A stretch of 59,805 nt of DNA from Pseudomonadota bacterium (GTDB lineage: Bacteria > Pseudomonadota > Gammaproteobacteria > Burkholderiales > Burkholderiaceae_C), in assembly GCA_029779845.1 (NCBI GenBank), contig JAKOZT010000157.1:1-59805 (forward strand), in the 5' to 3' direction. Positions 9,120-15,952 of this stretch are shown here, one piece after another. The notes under the pieces are model-generated. The model was not told the origin of the DNA and made no database searches. It saw only the letters and a list, made by a program, of their open reading frames with translations. Each line of letters opens with the position of its first letter. Within the stretch, counting starts at the first letter, position 1. A program made the position numbers and the translations under genes.

Positions 9120-9135
9120 CGCAAGCGATGTGCCA
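9120..9135 (-). promoter_or_regulatory. Candidate sigma-54 (-24/-12) element upstream of fhcB
   Basis: On the minus strand the sequence TGGCACATCGCTTGCG matches the -24/-12 consensus (TGGCACG-N4-TTGCW) at 10 of 12 positions, with the required GG and GC ten bases apart. The predicted transcription start would be about 9109, only 3 nt before the fhcB ATG, which would leave out the good ribosome binding site at about 9112-9117. It is therefore either unused, a chance match, or gives a leaderless mRNA. Confidence 0.25.
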
Positions 9136-9198
9136 CGCCGGCGCGCCGGGGCGCCGACGGCAGCGGCGCAGCGGGCGCGGCCAAAACTGCCACACAGT

Positions 9199-9209
9199 GT
9201 TTCGGAAAC
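9199..9209. promoter_or_regulatory. Small inverted repeat in the fhcB upstream gap
   Basis: The 11-bp palindrome GTTTCGGAAAC (5-bp arms around one base) lies in the 181-bp gap between the HisA-like gene and fhcB, in a run of less GC-rich sequence. A second one, CACGA-A-TCGTG, is at 9249-9259. Either could be an operator for the fhc operon; no matching copies were noticed elsewhere. Confidence 0.3.
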
Positions 9210-9287
9210 GCCCGCCGGCCGGCGCTGCCGGCCCGGGCCCGGCGGTGGCACGAATCGTGATGGCGAGCCGTTCATGCTCCGTCGTCC

Positions 9288-9992
9288 TCATGCCCCGGCC
9301 ACGGCCGGCAGGCGCCCGTCGTGCAGCGCACTGGCCACCAGCCAGGCGTGCGCGCCGGCGGCGCGCGCCGCTTCCAGATCGGCCGCATCGCGGATGCCGC
9401 CGGCGCCGACCAGCCGGGTGGCCGGCGACTTCGCCTGCACCTCGCGCAACGTGGACAGATCCGGCCCGGCATTCGCGCCGACACGCTCGAGCGTCATCAC
9501 GATCACGCGGCTCGGCCAGAGTTCGGGCGACTCCCAGCAGCCGGCGTCATCGAGCTTGCGGCCATCGCGGCGGTCCAGCGAGAGCACGCTCGCCTCGCGG
9601 TCCGCGCCGCATTCGGCCAGCGCCTCGCGCGAGCGCAGCGATTCGCTGGCGAAGATCGGCACGATGCGCTCGGCGCCCGCGCCGATGCGCTCGCGCAGGG
9701 CCTGCGCCGCGGCCAGGTCGGCGAAGCCGGCGTCGACCCAGAACTCCAGGGCGGGCATCTCGCGCAGGATGCGCCGCAGCACCTCCACCTGCGCCTGCCC
9801 GCCGGTCAGCGCATCGAGGTCGGCGGCGTACAGCCGCGTCGAAGCGCAATGCGCGCACATCGCGCGCGCCACGGACAGCGGGTCGCTGCCTTCGCACAGC
9901 GTCGAGGCCACCGGCTTGTACGATGCGCGCTCGCCGCGCACGGCGCGCACCGCGTGGCCACGCATCAGGTCGATCACGGGAATGAGCAGCAT
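9288..9992 (-). CDS. HisA/HisF-related TIM-barrel protein of the C1 island (unknown reaction)
   Basis: A 234-residue beta/alpha-barrel protein that starts MLLIPVIDLMRG, like HisA, and ends with a phosphate-binding-like GAGGIRD block near residue 190. It belongs with the hisA/hisF-related proteins shared by methanogens and dH4MPT-using bacteria (TIGR00734 type) rather than with histidine biosynthesis; no other his gene is near. The start codon is only 12 nt from the divergent mfnD start, and no clear ribosome binding site precedes it. Its stop is 181 nt before fhcB. Candidate roles are a missing isomerase or aldolase-type step in methylofuran or dH4MPT synthesis; this is inference from location. 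Confidence 0.85.
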   Translation of the reverse strand: MLLIPVIDLMRGHAVRAVRGERASYKPVASTLCEGSDPLSVARAMCAHCASTRLYAADLDALTGGQAQVEVLRRILREMPALEFWVDAGFADLAAAQALRERIGAGAERIVPIFASESLRSREALAECGADREASVLSLDRRDGRKLDDAGCWESPELWPSRVIVMTLERVGANAGPDLSTLREVQAKSPATRLVGAGGIRDAADLEAARAAGAHAWLVASALHDGRLPAVAGA

Positions 9993-10004
9993 GAAGGTGG
10001 CTGG

Positions 10005-10958
10005 ATGAGGCGGGTGTTCGTCTACGAGTATCTCAGCGGCGGCGGCCTGGTCGACGGCGACGCCGAAGCCAGCGACGCGCTGCTGCCGCAAGGCCTGGCG
10101 ATGCGCGATGCGCTGGTGGCCGATCTGCTGGGCAGCGGCGATTGTGACGTCAGCGCCGCCACCTGCGAACGCGCCGGCGCGCCGCCGGCCGGCGCGCATG
10201 CCGTGACGGCGCACGAGGGCGAGACGCCGCTCGCCTTCGCCGCGCGCCTGGCCGCGCATCACGATGCCGCACTGGTGATCGCGCCCGAGACCGAGGGCTG
10301 CCTCGCCGCCTTCGAGCGCACGATCGGCGCGCCGCGCTGGCTGGGCTGCGACGCGCGCAGCATCGCGATCGCCTCCAGCAAGAGCGCGACGCTGCGCCAC
10401 CTCGCGGCGCAGGGCATCGCGACGCCGCTGGCCTTTGCGCACGAGGCGCGGCGCTGGGTCGTCAAGCCCGACGACGGCGCCGGCAGCGTCGCCACGCGCG
10501 TGCATGCCAACCGCCTCGCCGCCGAAGCGGATCTCGTCGGGCGCGACGCCCGCGGCGAGAGCGCCTGCCTGGAGCCCTGGATCGAAGGCGAGGCGATGAG
10601 CCTGACGCTGCTGTGCGGGCACGGCGGCCGCGCCGAACTGCTGAGCGTGAACCGGCAGCGCGTCGACACGCTCGCCGACGGCGCGCTGCGCTACGACGGC
10701 GTCGCGATCGACGTGCTGCCGCGCACGTCGGCGCAGTGGCAGGCGCTGGCCCGATTGGCTGGGCAAGTCGCATCCGCCCTGCCCGGCCTGCACGGCCTGG
10801 TCGGCATCGACTTCATCGCGAGCGCCTACCACGGCCCGGTGCTCATCGAGGTCAATCCGCGCCCGACCTGCGCGGTGGTTGGCCTGTCGAAGCGCCTGCG
10901 ACGCAACCTCGCGCGCGAGTGGCTCGCCTTGCCGCAACGGGAGCCCAGCCATGCCTGA
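10005..10958 (+). CDS. mfnD: ATP-grasp ligase, MfnD family (tyramine/tyrosine-glutamate ligase of methylofuran synthesis)
   Basis: A 317-residue ATP-grasp enzyme starting MRRVFVYEYLSGGG, a start shared with archaeal MfnD. ATP-grasp marks include the VVKPDDGAGS strand (about residue 150) and the metal site IEVNPRPT near residue 285. MfnD joins the gamma-carboxyl of glutamate to tyramine in methanogens; bacterial methylofuran is reported to contain tyrosine instead, so the bacterial enzyme may use tyrosine. The ATG has an AAGGTGG ribosome binding site. It overlaps mfnF by 8 nt, and its start faces the HisA-like start across 12 nt. Confidence 0.88.
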   Translation: MRRVFVYEYLSGGGLVDGDAEASDALLPQGLAMRDALVADLLGSGDCDVSAATCERAGAPPAGAHAVTAHEGETPLAFAARLAAHHDAALVIAPETEGCLAAFERTIGAPRWLGCDARSIAIASSKSATLRHLAAQGIATPLAFAHEARRWVVKPDDGAGSVATRVHANRLAAEADLVGRDARGESACLEPWIEGEAMSLTLLCGHGGRAELLSVNRQRVDTLADGALRYDGVAIDVLPRTSAQWQALARLAGQVASALPGLHGLVGIDFIASAYHGPVLIEVNPRPTCAVVGLSKRLRRNLAREWLALPQREPSHA

Positions 10959-12015
10959 ACGCGGCGTGATCGGCTGGGACATCGGCGGCGCGCACGTCAA
11001 GGCGGCGCGCTGGCAGCACGGCCGCATCGTCGACGCCGCGCAATGGCCGTGCGCGCTGTGGCAGGGCCTGGACCGGCTCGATGCCGCGCTGGCCGAGGCG
11101 CAAGCGCGCTGGAGCGACCTCGCCGCGCACGCGCAGGCCGTGACGATGACCGGCGAGATGGTCGACCTGTTCGAACACCGCGAGCAAGGCGTGGCGCGCA
11201 TCGCCGCGCGGCTGGCCGACGCGCTGCCGGCGCCGCGCTTCTTCGCCGGCGATGCGCGCTGGCCGCTGGCCGCCGACGCCGCCGCGCACTGGCAGCGCAT
11301 CGCCTCGGCCAACTGGCTCGCCACCGCGCGCCACGCCGCGCGCGCGCTGCCCGGCGCCGAAGGCCTGCTGCTCGACATCGGCAGCACCACCACCGACCTG
11401 ATCGGCTTCCGCCGCGGCCACGTGCTGGGCGAGAGCCGCAGCGATGCACATCGCCTGGCCACCGGCGAGCTGGTCTACCACGGCGTGGTGCGCACGCCGC
11501 TGTGCGCGCTGGCGCGGCGCATCGACTGGCAGGGCCGGCCGCACAACGTGATGAACGAGTTCTTCGCGACCACGGCCGATGTCTACCGCCTGATGGGTGA
11601 ACTCGACGCCGAGCACGACCAGCATCCCAGCGCCGACAACGCGCCCAAGGACGAGCGCCACACCCGCGCGCGGCTGGCCCGCATGATCGGCCTGGACGAA
11701 CGCGACGGCAGCGCCGCGCAGTGGAACGCCTTCGCCGCCGCCTGGCGCGCGGCGCAGCTGGCCGAGTGGCGCGAACAGCTGCAGCGAGTGATCGCGCTGC
11801 ACGACCTGCGCGACGGCGCGACGCTGGTGGCCGCCGGCTGCGGCGCCTTCCTCGCGCGCGAGCTGCTGCCGCCCGGCTGGCGGCTCGCGCGCTACGCCGA
11901 AGCGGTGGCGCGCGTGGCCGACGATCCGGCGCTGCGCCGCTGGGTGCAGGTCGGCGCGCCGGCGGCGGCGGTGGCCTCTCTGTACGCCGAGGAGGCCCTG
12001 CGATGTGGGTCGTGA
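10951..12015 (+). CDS. mfnF: H4MPT-linked C1 pathway protein, MfnF family (hydantoinase/actin-like fold)
   Basis: A 354-residue ASKHA-fold protein with the phosphate motifs GWDIGGAHVKAA at the N terminus and LLDIGSTTTDLIG near residue 145. It matches the one-carbon-linked family that in Methanocaldococcus is MfnF, which couples the furanmethylamine diphosphate to glutamyl-tyramine. It overlaps mfnD upstream by 8 nt and mfnE downstream by 13 nt, so the three are one translationally coupled unit. Confidence 0.88.
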   Translation: MPERGVIGWDIGGAHVKAARWQHGRIVDAAQWPCALWQGLDRLDAALAEAQARWSDLAAHAQAVTMTGEMVDLFEHREQGVARIAARLADALPAPRFFAGDARWPLAADAAAHWQRIASANWLATARHAARALPGAEGLLLDIGSTTTDLIGFRRGHVLGESRSDAHRLATGELVYHGVVRTPLCALARRIDWQGRPHNVMNEFFATTADVYRLMGELDAEHDQHPSADNAPKDERHTRARLARMIGLDERDGSAAQWNAFAAAWRAAQLAEWREQLQRVIALHDLRDGATLVAAGCGAFLARELLPPGWRLARYAEAVARVADDPALRRWVQVGAPAAAVASLYAEEALRCGS

Positions 12016-12599
12016 AGATCGGCGGCAGCCTCAACCGCGACCCGCTGCTGCCGCAGTGGCTGGAGCTGCTGGCGCAACTCGGCGGCGGGCGCGTGACGCT
12101 GGTGTGCGGCGGCGGCGGCTTCGCCGACGAGGTGCGGCGCTCGCAGGCGCACTGGCGCTTCGGCGACCTGTCGGCGCACAACATGGCGGTGCTGGCGATG
12201 ACGCAGAGCGCCTACATGGCGCACGGCCTGCAGCCGGCGCTGCAACTGGCGCGCGACAAGAGCGAGATCCGCGAGGTGCTGCGCGGCGGCCAGGCGGCGC
12301 TGTGGCTGCCCTACGAATGGCTGCGCGAGCACGGCGGCGCCGACACCGGCTGGGACACCAGCTCCGACAGCATCGCGCTGGACCTCGCGCGCCAGCTCAA
12401 CGCCGAGCGGCTGGTGGTGGTGAAGTCCTGCGCGGTCGACCCCTGCGCGAGCTTCGCCGAGCTGGGCGAGGCCGGCGTGCTCGACCGGCGCTTCGCGGGC
12501 ATCGCCGCCGGCGCGAACTTCCCCGTCGACCTGATTCACCGCGCCGAGCTGGCGCGCATGCGTTCGCTGCTGATCGGCGACGGGCGGCTGGACGCCTGA
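12003..12599 (+). CDS. mfnE: Amino-acid-kinase-family protein, MfnE family
   Basis: A 198-residue small amino acid kinase. The first strand WVVKIGGSL and the CGGGGFAD loop are the ATP/phosphate-binding elements, and STVVVVKSCAVD-like sequence near residue 140 is the family third motif (VVVKSCAVD). In methanogens MfnE phosphorylates 5-(aminomethyl)-3-furanmethanol phosphate to the diphosphate used by MfnF. The ATG at 12003 has a strong GAGGAG site about 8 nt upstream and lies within the last codons of mfnF. Its last 64 bp overlap the convergent mfnB gene. Confidence 0.87.
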   Translation: MWVVKIGGSLNRDPLLPQWLELLAQLGGGRVTLVCGGGGFADEVRRSQAHWRFGDLSAHNMAVLAMTQSAYMAHGLQPALQLARDKSEIREVLRGGQAALWLPYEWLREHGGADTGWDTSSDSIALDLARQLNAERLVVVKSCAVDPCASFAELGEAGVLDRRFAGIAAGANFPVDLIHRAELARMRSLLIGDGRLDA

Positions 12600-13279
12600 G
12601 CCTCGCGCATCGCGCCCACCAGTTCGCGCAAGGCCGCCGCATCCAGCGCCGCGCTGCGCTCGCCCGCGCACACCGCGCTGCGAAAGCCGGCGAAGTCGGG
12701 CGCGAGCGCGGCGATCTCCCCCGCGTGATGGCGGCGCAGTGCGCCGGCCACGCCCACCCTCACGCCCGCCTCGCGCGCCAGCGCGACGAAGCGCGCGATG
12801 GCCTCGCGCGGCAGCGCCTCGAACAGGCTGCCGGCGCGTTTGTCGGCGGTGTCGAGCATCACGCCTTCGAAGCCGAGCGTCAGCGCCAGCGCGACGGCGC
12901 GCTCGTCGAGGCCGGCGTCGGCGATGAACACCGGCACCAGCGGCCGGCCGCAGCGGGCCAGCGCGTGCAGCAGCGCCTGCGCATCCGGGCTGCGCTCGAT
13001 GCCGACCTTGACGATGTCGACGCCGCACGCGCCGACCGCCGCCACTCGCGCCAGGATCTCGTCGAGTTCATGCGAAGGCAGGTCGCCGATCGTCGCGCTG
13101 ACCGGCTGCGTGTGGCCGTGCGCGCGCAGCGCAACCACGATGGCGCGGATCGTCTCCGGCGGCAGCCCACCGAGCGCGCCGTGCGCCGGCTCCTTCAAGT
13201 CGATGAAGTCGGCGCCGCCGCGCGCGGCGAGCAGCGCCTCGGCCACGCTGCGCACGCTGACCAGCAGGCGCAGCGTCAT
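12536..13279 (-). CDS. mfnB: (5-formylfuran-3-yl)methyl phosphate synthase, MfnB (DUF556)
   Basis: A 247-residue TIM-barrel protein of the DUF556 family. MfnB condenses two glyceraldehyde 3-phosphate molecules into the furan phosphate that founds methanofuran. The typical strands LLVSVRS, DFIDLKEPAHGALGG, VDIVKVG and GVMLDTADK are present, with candidate catalytic lysines in DLKEP and VKVG. The ATG overlaps the DUF447 stop (ATGA). The last 20 or so residues (rich in Ser/Arg) look non-conserved and run antisense into the 3' end of mfnE, because the stop codon lies inside that gene. Confidence 0.88.
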   Translation of the reverse strand: MTLRLLVSVRSVAEALLAARGGADFIDLKEPAHGALGGLPPETIRAIVVALRAHGHTQPVSATIGDLPSHELDEILARVAAVGACGVDIVKVGIERSPDAQALLHALARCGRPLVPVFIADAGLDERAVALALTLGFEGVMLDTADKRAGSLFEALPREAIARFVALAREAGVRVGVAGALRRHHAGEIAALAPDFAGFRSAVCAGERSAALDAAALRELVGAMREAQASSRPSPISSERMRASSAR

Positions 13280-13848
13280 GGCGCCGCCTTCGCGCGATGC
13301 GCGGCCACGGCATCCTGCAGCCAGCCCCAGGCTTCCAGCTCGCCGGGGCCGGCGGTCTTGTCGATGGCGATCTGCAGGTAGGCCATCTCGGCGTCGATCT
13401 TGTCCATCGGCAGCATGCGCAGCCGGCTGACCAGCACCGCGCCTTCCACCACGGCCGCCTGCGCGCGGTTCAGGCCGAGGAAGCCGGCGTGGCTGGCTTC
13501 GTGCACGCGCGCCATGCGCAGCACCGGGCGCTGCACGTCGTCGATGTGCTCGTCGAGCCGCAACTCGACGTGATGCAGCGCGCACGCCAGCCGCCGCCCG
13601 GCGATCTTGTCCGCGGGCAGCAAGGGCCACTCGCGCCGGCCGGTGACGCAGCCGGCGAACACGCGCGTGTCGGTGATCAGGTTGAGCACCGCGTGCCGCG
13701 TCGCGACGATGTTGGCCAGCGTGGTCGAGGGCTTGAAGGGCATCAGCACCACGCGGCCGGCCTGGTAGCGCACGCCCATCGGCGCGATGTGGGCCACGCC
13801 TTCGCTAGCCTGCGTGCTCACCACGGTCTCGAAGATCTGCTCTGTCAT
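13276..13848 (-). CDS. DUF447 family protein of the H4MPT island
   Basis: A 190-residue protein of the DUF447 family, known from methanogens and dH4MPT-using bacteria and predicted to have a split-barrel flavin-binding fold. The family start is seen as IFETVVSTQ...HIAPMGVRY. The start was chosen at 13848, overlapping the stop of the dihydropteroate-synthase-like gene. Its reaction is unknown to me; its constant company with mfnB and pterin genes suggests a cofactor biosynthesis or reduction step. Confidence 0.85.
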   Translation of the reverse strand: MTEQIFETVVSTQASEGVAHIAPMGVRYQAGRVVLMPFKPSTTLANIVATRHAVLNLITDTRVFAGCVTGRREWPLLPADKIAGRRLACALHHVELRLDEHIDDVQRPVLRMARVHEASHAGFLGLNRAQAAVVEGAVLVSRLRMLPMDKIDAEMAYLQIAIDKTAGPGELEAWGWLQDAVAAHRAKAAP

Positions 13849-15242
13849 GCGTCTTTCTTGTCGGGCCTGGCGCGTGTCGTTCCGGGGGCGCACCAGGCAT
13901 CGAGGTTCTCGGCCTCGCGCTCGACCGCGCAGCCCCAATCGAGCGGCTGGTCCTGCACGTAGCGCTTGCCGAGCTCCCAGGCGAGCTGCGCATGTGCAAG
14001 TTCCACGCCCATGTAGAAGGCATGCGCGGCGTCGCCCTCCAGCCCCAGCTGCGGCCACAGCTCGAAGGCCTTGCGGCCGCGGCGGATGCCGTCGCGGTTG
14101 TAGACGTGCAGCCCGTCCTCGGCCACCTGCACGCGGAAGTTCGGGTCCTTCACCTGCGCCGCCGTGGCGGCGATCTCCTCGGCCGTGTCGGGAAAGGGAT
14201 GCTTGGCATGCACCGTCATCAGCGCGCCGCTCATGCCCTTGGGCAGCGAGCGGTTGCGCTGCGCCGCATGCATGATGCGGCGCGCCCAGTCGGCCTCGCG
14301 CACCGCGCGGCGCGCGTGCGCGCTGACCTGCGTGGTCAGCACCGCGGCCACGTTCAGCTCGGCGGCGATGCCGAACAGCAGCGCGTTGATGCCGCTGGTG
14401 TCGGCTTCGGTCAGCTCGGTGAGGTTGCCCACGCCCATCATGATCGGCGCCTCGGGGTAGCGCGCGCGCAGCGCGTGGTAGCGCACCACGGAAGCGGTGA
14501 AGCCGAACGGAATCGGGTCGAGGATGGGGTCGGCGAGGAAGGCGCGGCCTTTGGCGGCGAGCGCGTCGATCGCCGCGTGCAGCGAGGCTTCGTCGTGCGG
14601 CGTCTTCGGAATCAGGATCGGCGTGCTCGCCACCTCGTCGGCGAGCCACAGCGTGTCGACGGTGAGGCTGAGCAGGTAGTCGGCCCCCGCGCGCCCGCCG
14701 CGCAGCAGTTCCTGCGTTTCCATCGAATCGACGCTGACGGCGAAGCCGGCCTCCTTGAGCGCGCGCACGCTGTCTTCGAGGTGCGGAAACGGCGTCTCGG
14801 GCAGGCAGCCGAGGTCGATCACGTCGGCGCCGTCGCGCTGCAGCGTGCGCGCGCGCGCGACGATCGCGTCGACGCCGAGGCGCGGCGCGTCGACGATCTC
14901 GGCGAAGATCGCCACCTCGTATTCGCTCAGGTCCACCGGCCTGGCGGCGCGGTTGAAGAAGCGCGGCAGGTCCTTCAGCTCCTCCGGCCCGCGCTGCACC
15001 GGGATGCCGAAGTGCGCCGACAGCGCCGCCACGTCGCCGCGGCAGCGGCCGGGCACGATGATGCGGTCCGCCTTCACCGGCGGCTCGACGCGCCGCCTGA
15101 TCATGTCGGCCGTCATCAGCGCGGCGACCTGCAGGCCGATCTCGCGCACCTCGTGCGTGAAGGGTGCGTCGGCGATGCCCGCCAGCACCTTCTCCAGCTG
15201 CGGCTGCGCCAGCCGGCCGGTCAGGAAGAGGATGTGTTCCAT
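13845..15242 (-). CDS. Dihydropteroate-synthase-like protein (TIGR00284 type, H4MPT synthesis)
   Basis: A 465-residue protein. The first about 120 residues form a separate domain (LFLTGRLAQPQL...), followed by a pterin-binding TIM barrel with GADVIDLGC, SVDSMET and an FLADPILDP strand, and a C-terminal extension. This is the archaeal-type relative of dihydropteroate synthase that is expected to join the pterin diphosphate to beta-ribofuranosylaminobenzene phosphate, the counterpart of FolP in folate synthesis. It overlaps dmrB upstream by 22 nt and DUF447 downstream by 4 nt. The reaction is inferred from family and context. Confidence 0.88.
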   Translation of the reverse strand: MEHILFLTGRLAQPQLEKVLAGIADAPFTHEVREIGLQVAALMTADMIRRRVEPPVKADRIIVPGRCRGDVAALSAHFGIPVQRGPEELKDLPRFFNRAARPVDLSEYEVAIFAEIVDAPRLGVDAIVARARTLQRDGADVIDLGCLPETPFPHLEDSVRALKEAGFAVSVDSMETQELLRGGRAGADYLLSLTVDTLWLADEVASTPILIPKTPHDEASLHAAIDALAAKGRAFLADPILDPIPFGFTASVVRYHALRARYPEAPIMMGVGNLTELTEADTSGINALLFGIAAELNVAAVLTTQVSAHARRAVREADWARRIMHAAQRNRSLPKGMSGALMTVHAKHPFPDTAEEIAATAAQVKDPNFRVQVAEDGLHVYNRDGIRRGRKAFELWPQLGLEGDAAHAFYMGVELAHAQLAWELGKRYVQDQPLDWGCAVEREAENLDAWCAPGTTRARPDKKDA

Positions 15243-15952
15243 GCGAGGCTCAGCGCAGCCAGGCGCCGTTGCAGCGCCGCTTCCAGATCTTCCGGCGAGC
15301 ACACCACCTCGCAGAAATCGACTTCGCGCAGCCGCTCGACGTTGGCCAGCTCGAGCCGCCGCGGCCGCAGCGTCACCCAGTCGTGCGGCGACTTGGTCAC
15401 CACCACCGGCTCGGTGTCGCAGGCGAACACGATGCCGGGAATCGCGAGCTTGCCGGCCTGCGCGAACATGTTGGTCGGCAGCGTGTCGCTGATGCCCACC
15501 ACGCACTTGGCGACGGTGTTGCTCGTCGCCGGCGCGATCACCACCGTGTGGTAGATGTCGTCGTAGAGCATGCCCACCGGCACCGCGCTGGCGGTCCTGT
15601 CGCGCACCAGGCGGAAGCCCGGGCCGAAGCGCGGCTTGAGCTCCTCGGGCTTGATGCCGTAGATGTTCAGGACTTCCTCGGCGGCATCCGACAGGAAGAG
15701 ATCGAGATCGGGCAGGCGCTGCGCCAGCGCCATGGACTCTTCCAGGAAATGGCCGGAGCCGGTGATGCACCAGGCGAAGCGGGAGCGCTTCGCGATATCC
15801 GGGCCAGCGGCCGGATCCGGCTTCGCCGGGCCGGTCGATGCTCCCCCTCGGGGGGGCGACGCCGAAGGCGTCTTGGGGGCTCCGTCACTCGGGGTGGGAA
15901 ACCTCGATGTGGAGCTTGTGGAGCTTGCGGTAGAGGGTGTTTCGGCTGACAT
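15221..15952 (-). CDS. dmrB: Archaeal-type flavoprotein, probable dihydromethanopterin reductase DmrB/AfpA (start uncertain)
   Basis: A flavoprotein of the HFCD family. The conserved domain begins around residue 58 (RFAWCITGSGHFLEES) and keeps the FMN-binding-like IAPATSNTVAKCVVGISDTLP stretch. Its relatives include DmrB of Burkholderia xenovorans, which reduces dihydromethanopterin to the active cofactor. In this frame the only ATG before the domain is at 15952, inside the last 68 bp of the sigma-54 gene; it would give a low-complexity Ser/Pro/Gly-rich leader encoded by a repeat-like element. No Met, Val or Leu codon lies between, so a rare start codon or a real leader peptide must be considered. 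Confidence 0.85.
   Translation of the reverse strand: MSAETPSTASSTSSTSRFPTPSDGAPKTPSASPPRGGASTGPAKPDPAAGPDIAKRSRFAWCITGSGHFLEESMALAQRLPDLDLFLSDAAEEVLNIYGIKPEELKPRFGPGFRLVRDRTASAVPVGMLYDDIYHTVVIAPATSNTVAKCVVGISDTLPTNMFAQAGKLAIPGIVFACDTEPVVVTKSPHDWVTLRPRRLELANVERLREVDFCEVVCSPEDLEAALQRRLAALSLAWNTSSS
15838..15886. repeat. GC-rich intergenic-type palindromic element inside the dmrB leader
   Basis: The stretch holds two nested inverted repeats: a C-run/G-run pair (CCCCCTCGGGGGGG) and GACGCC-GAA-GGCGTC, followed by TTGGGGGCTCC. It has the look of a dispersed intergenic element of Burkholderiales. A degenerate part (GAAGGTGTCTTGG) is found at 25084-25096 at the start of the beta-RFAP synthase gene, where it encodes the same KTPSA residues. 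Confidence 0.5.
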
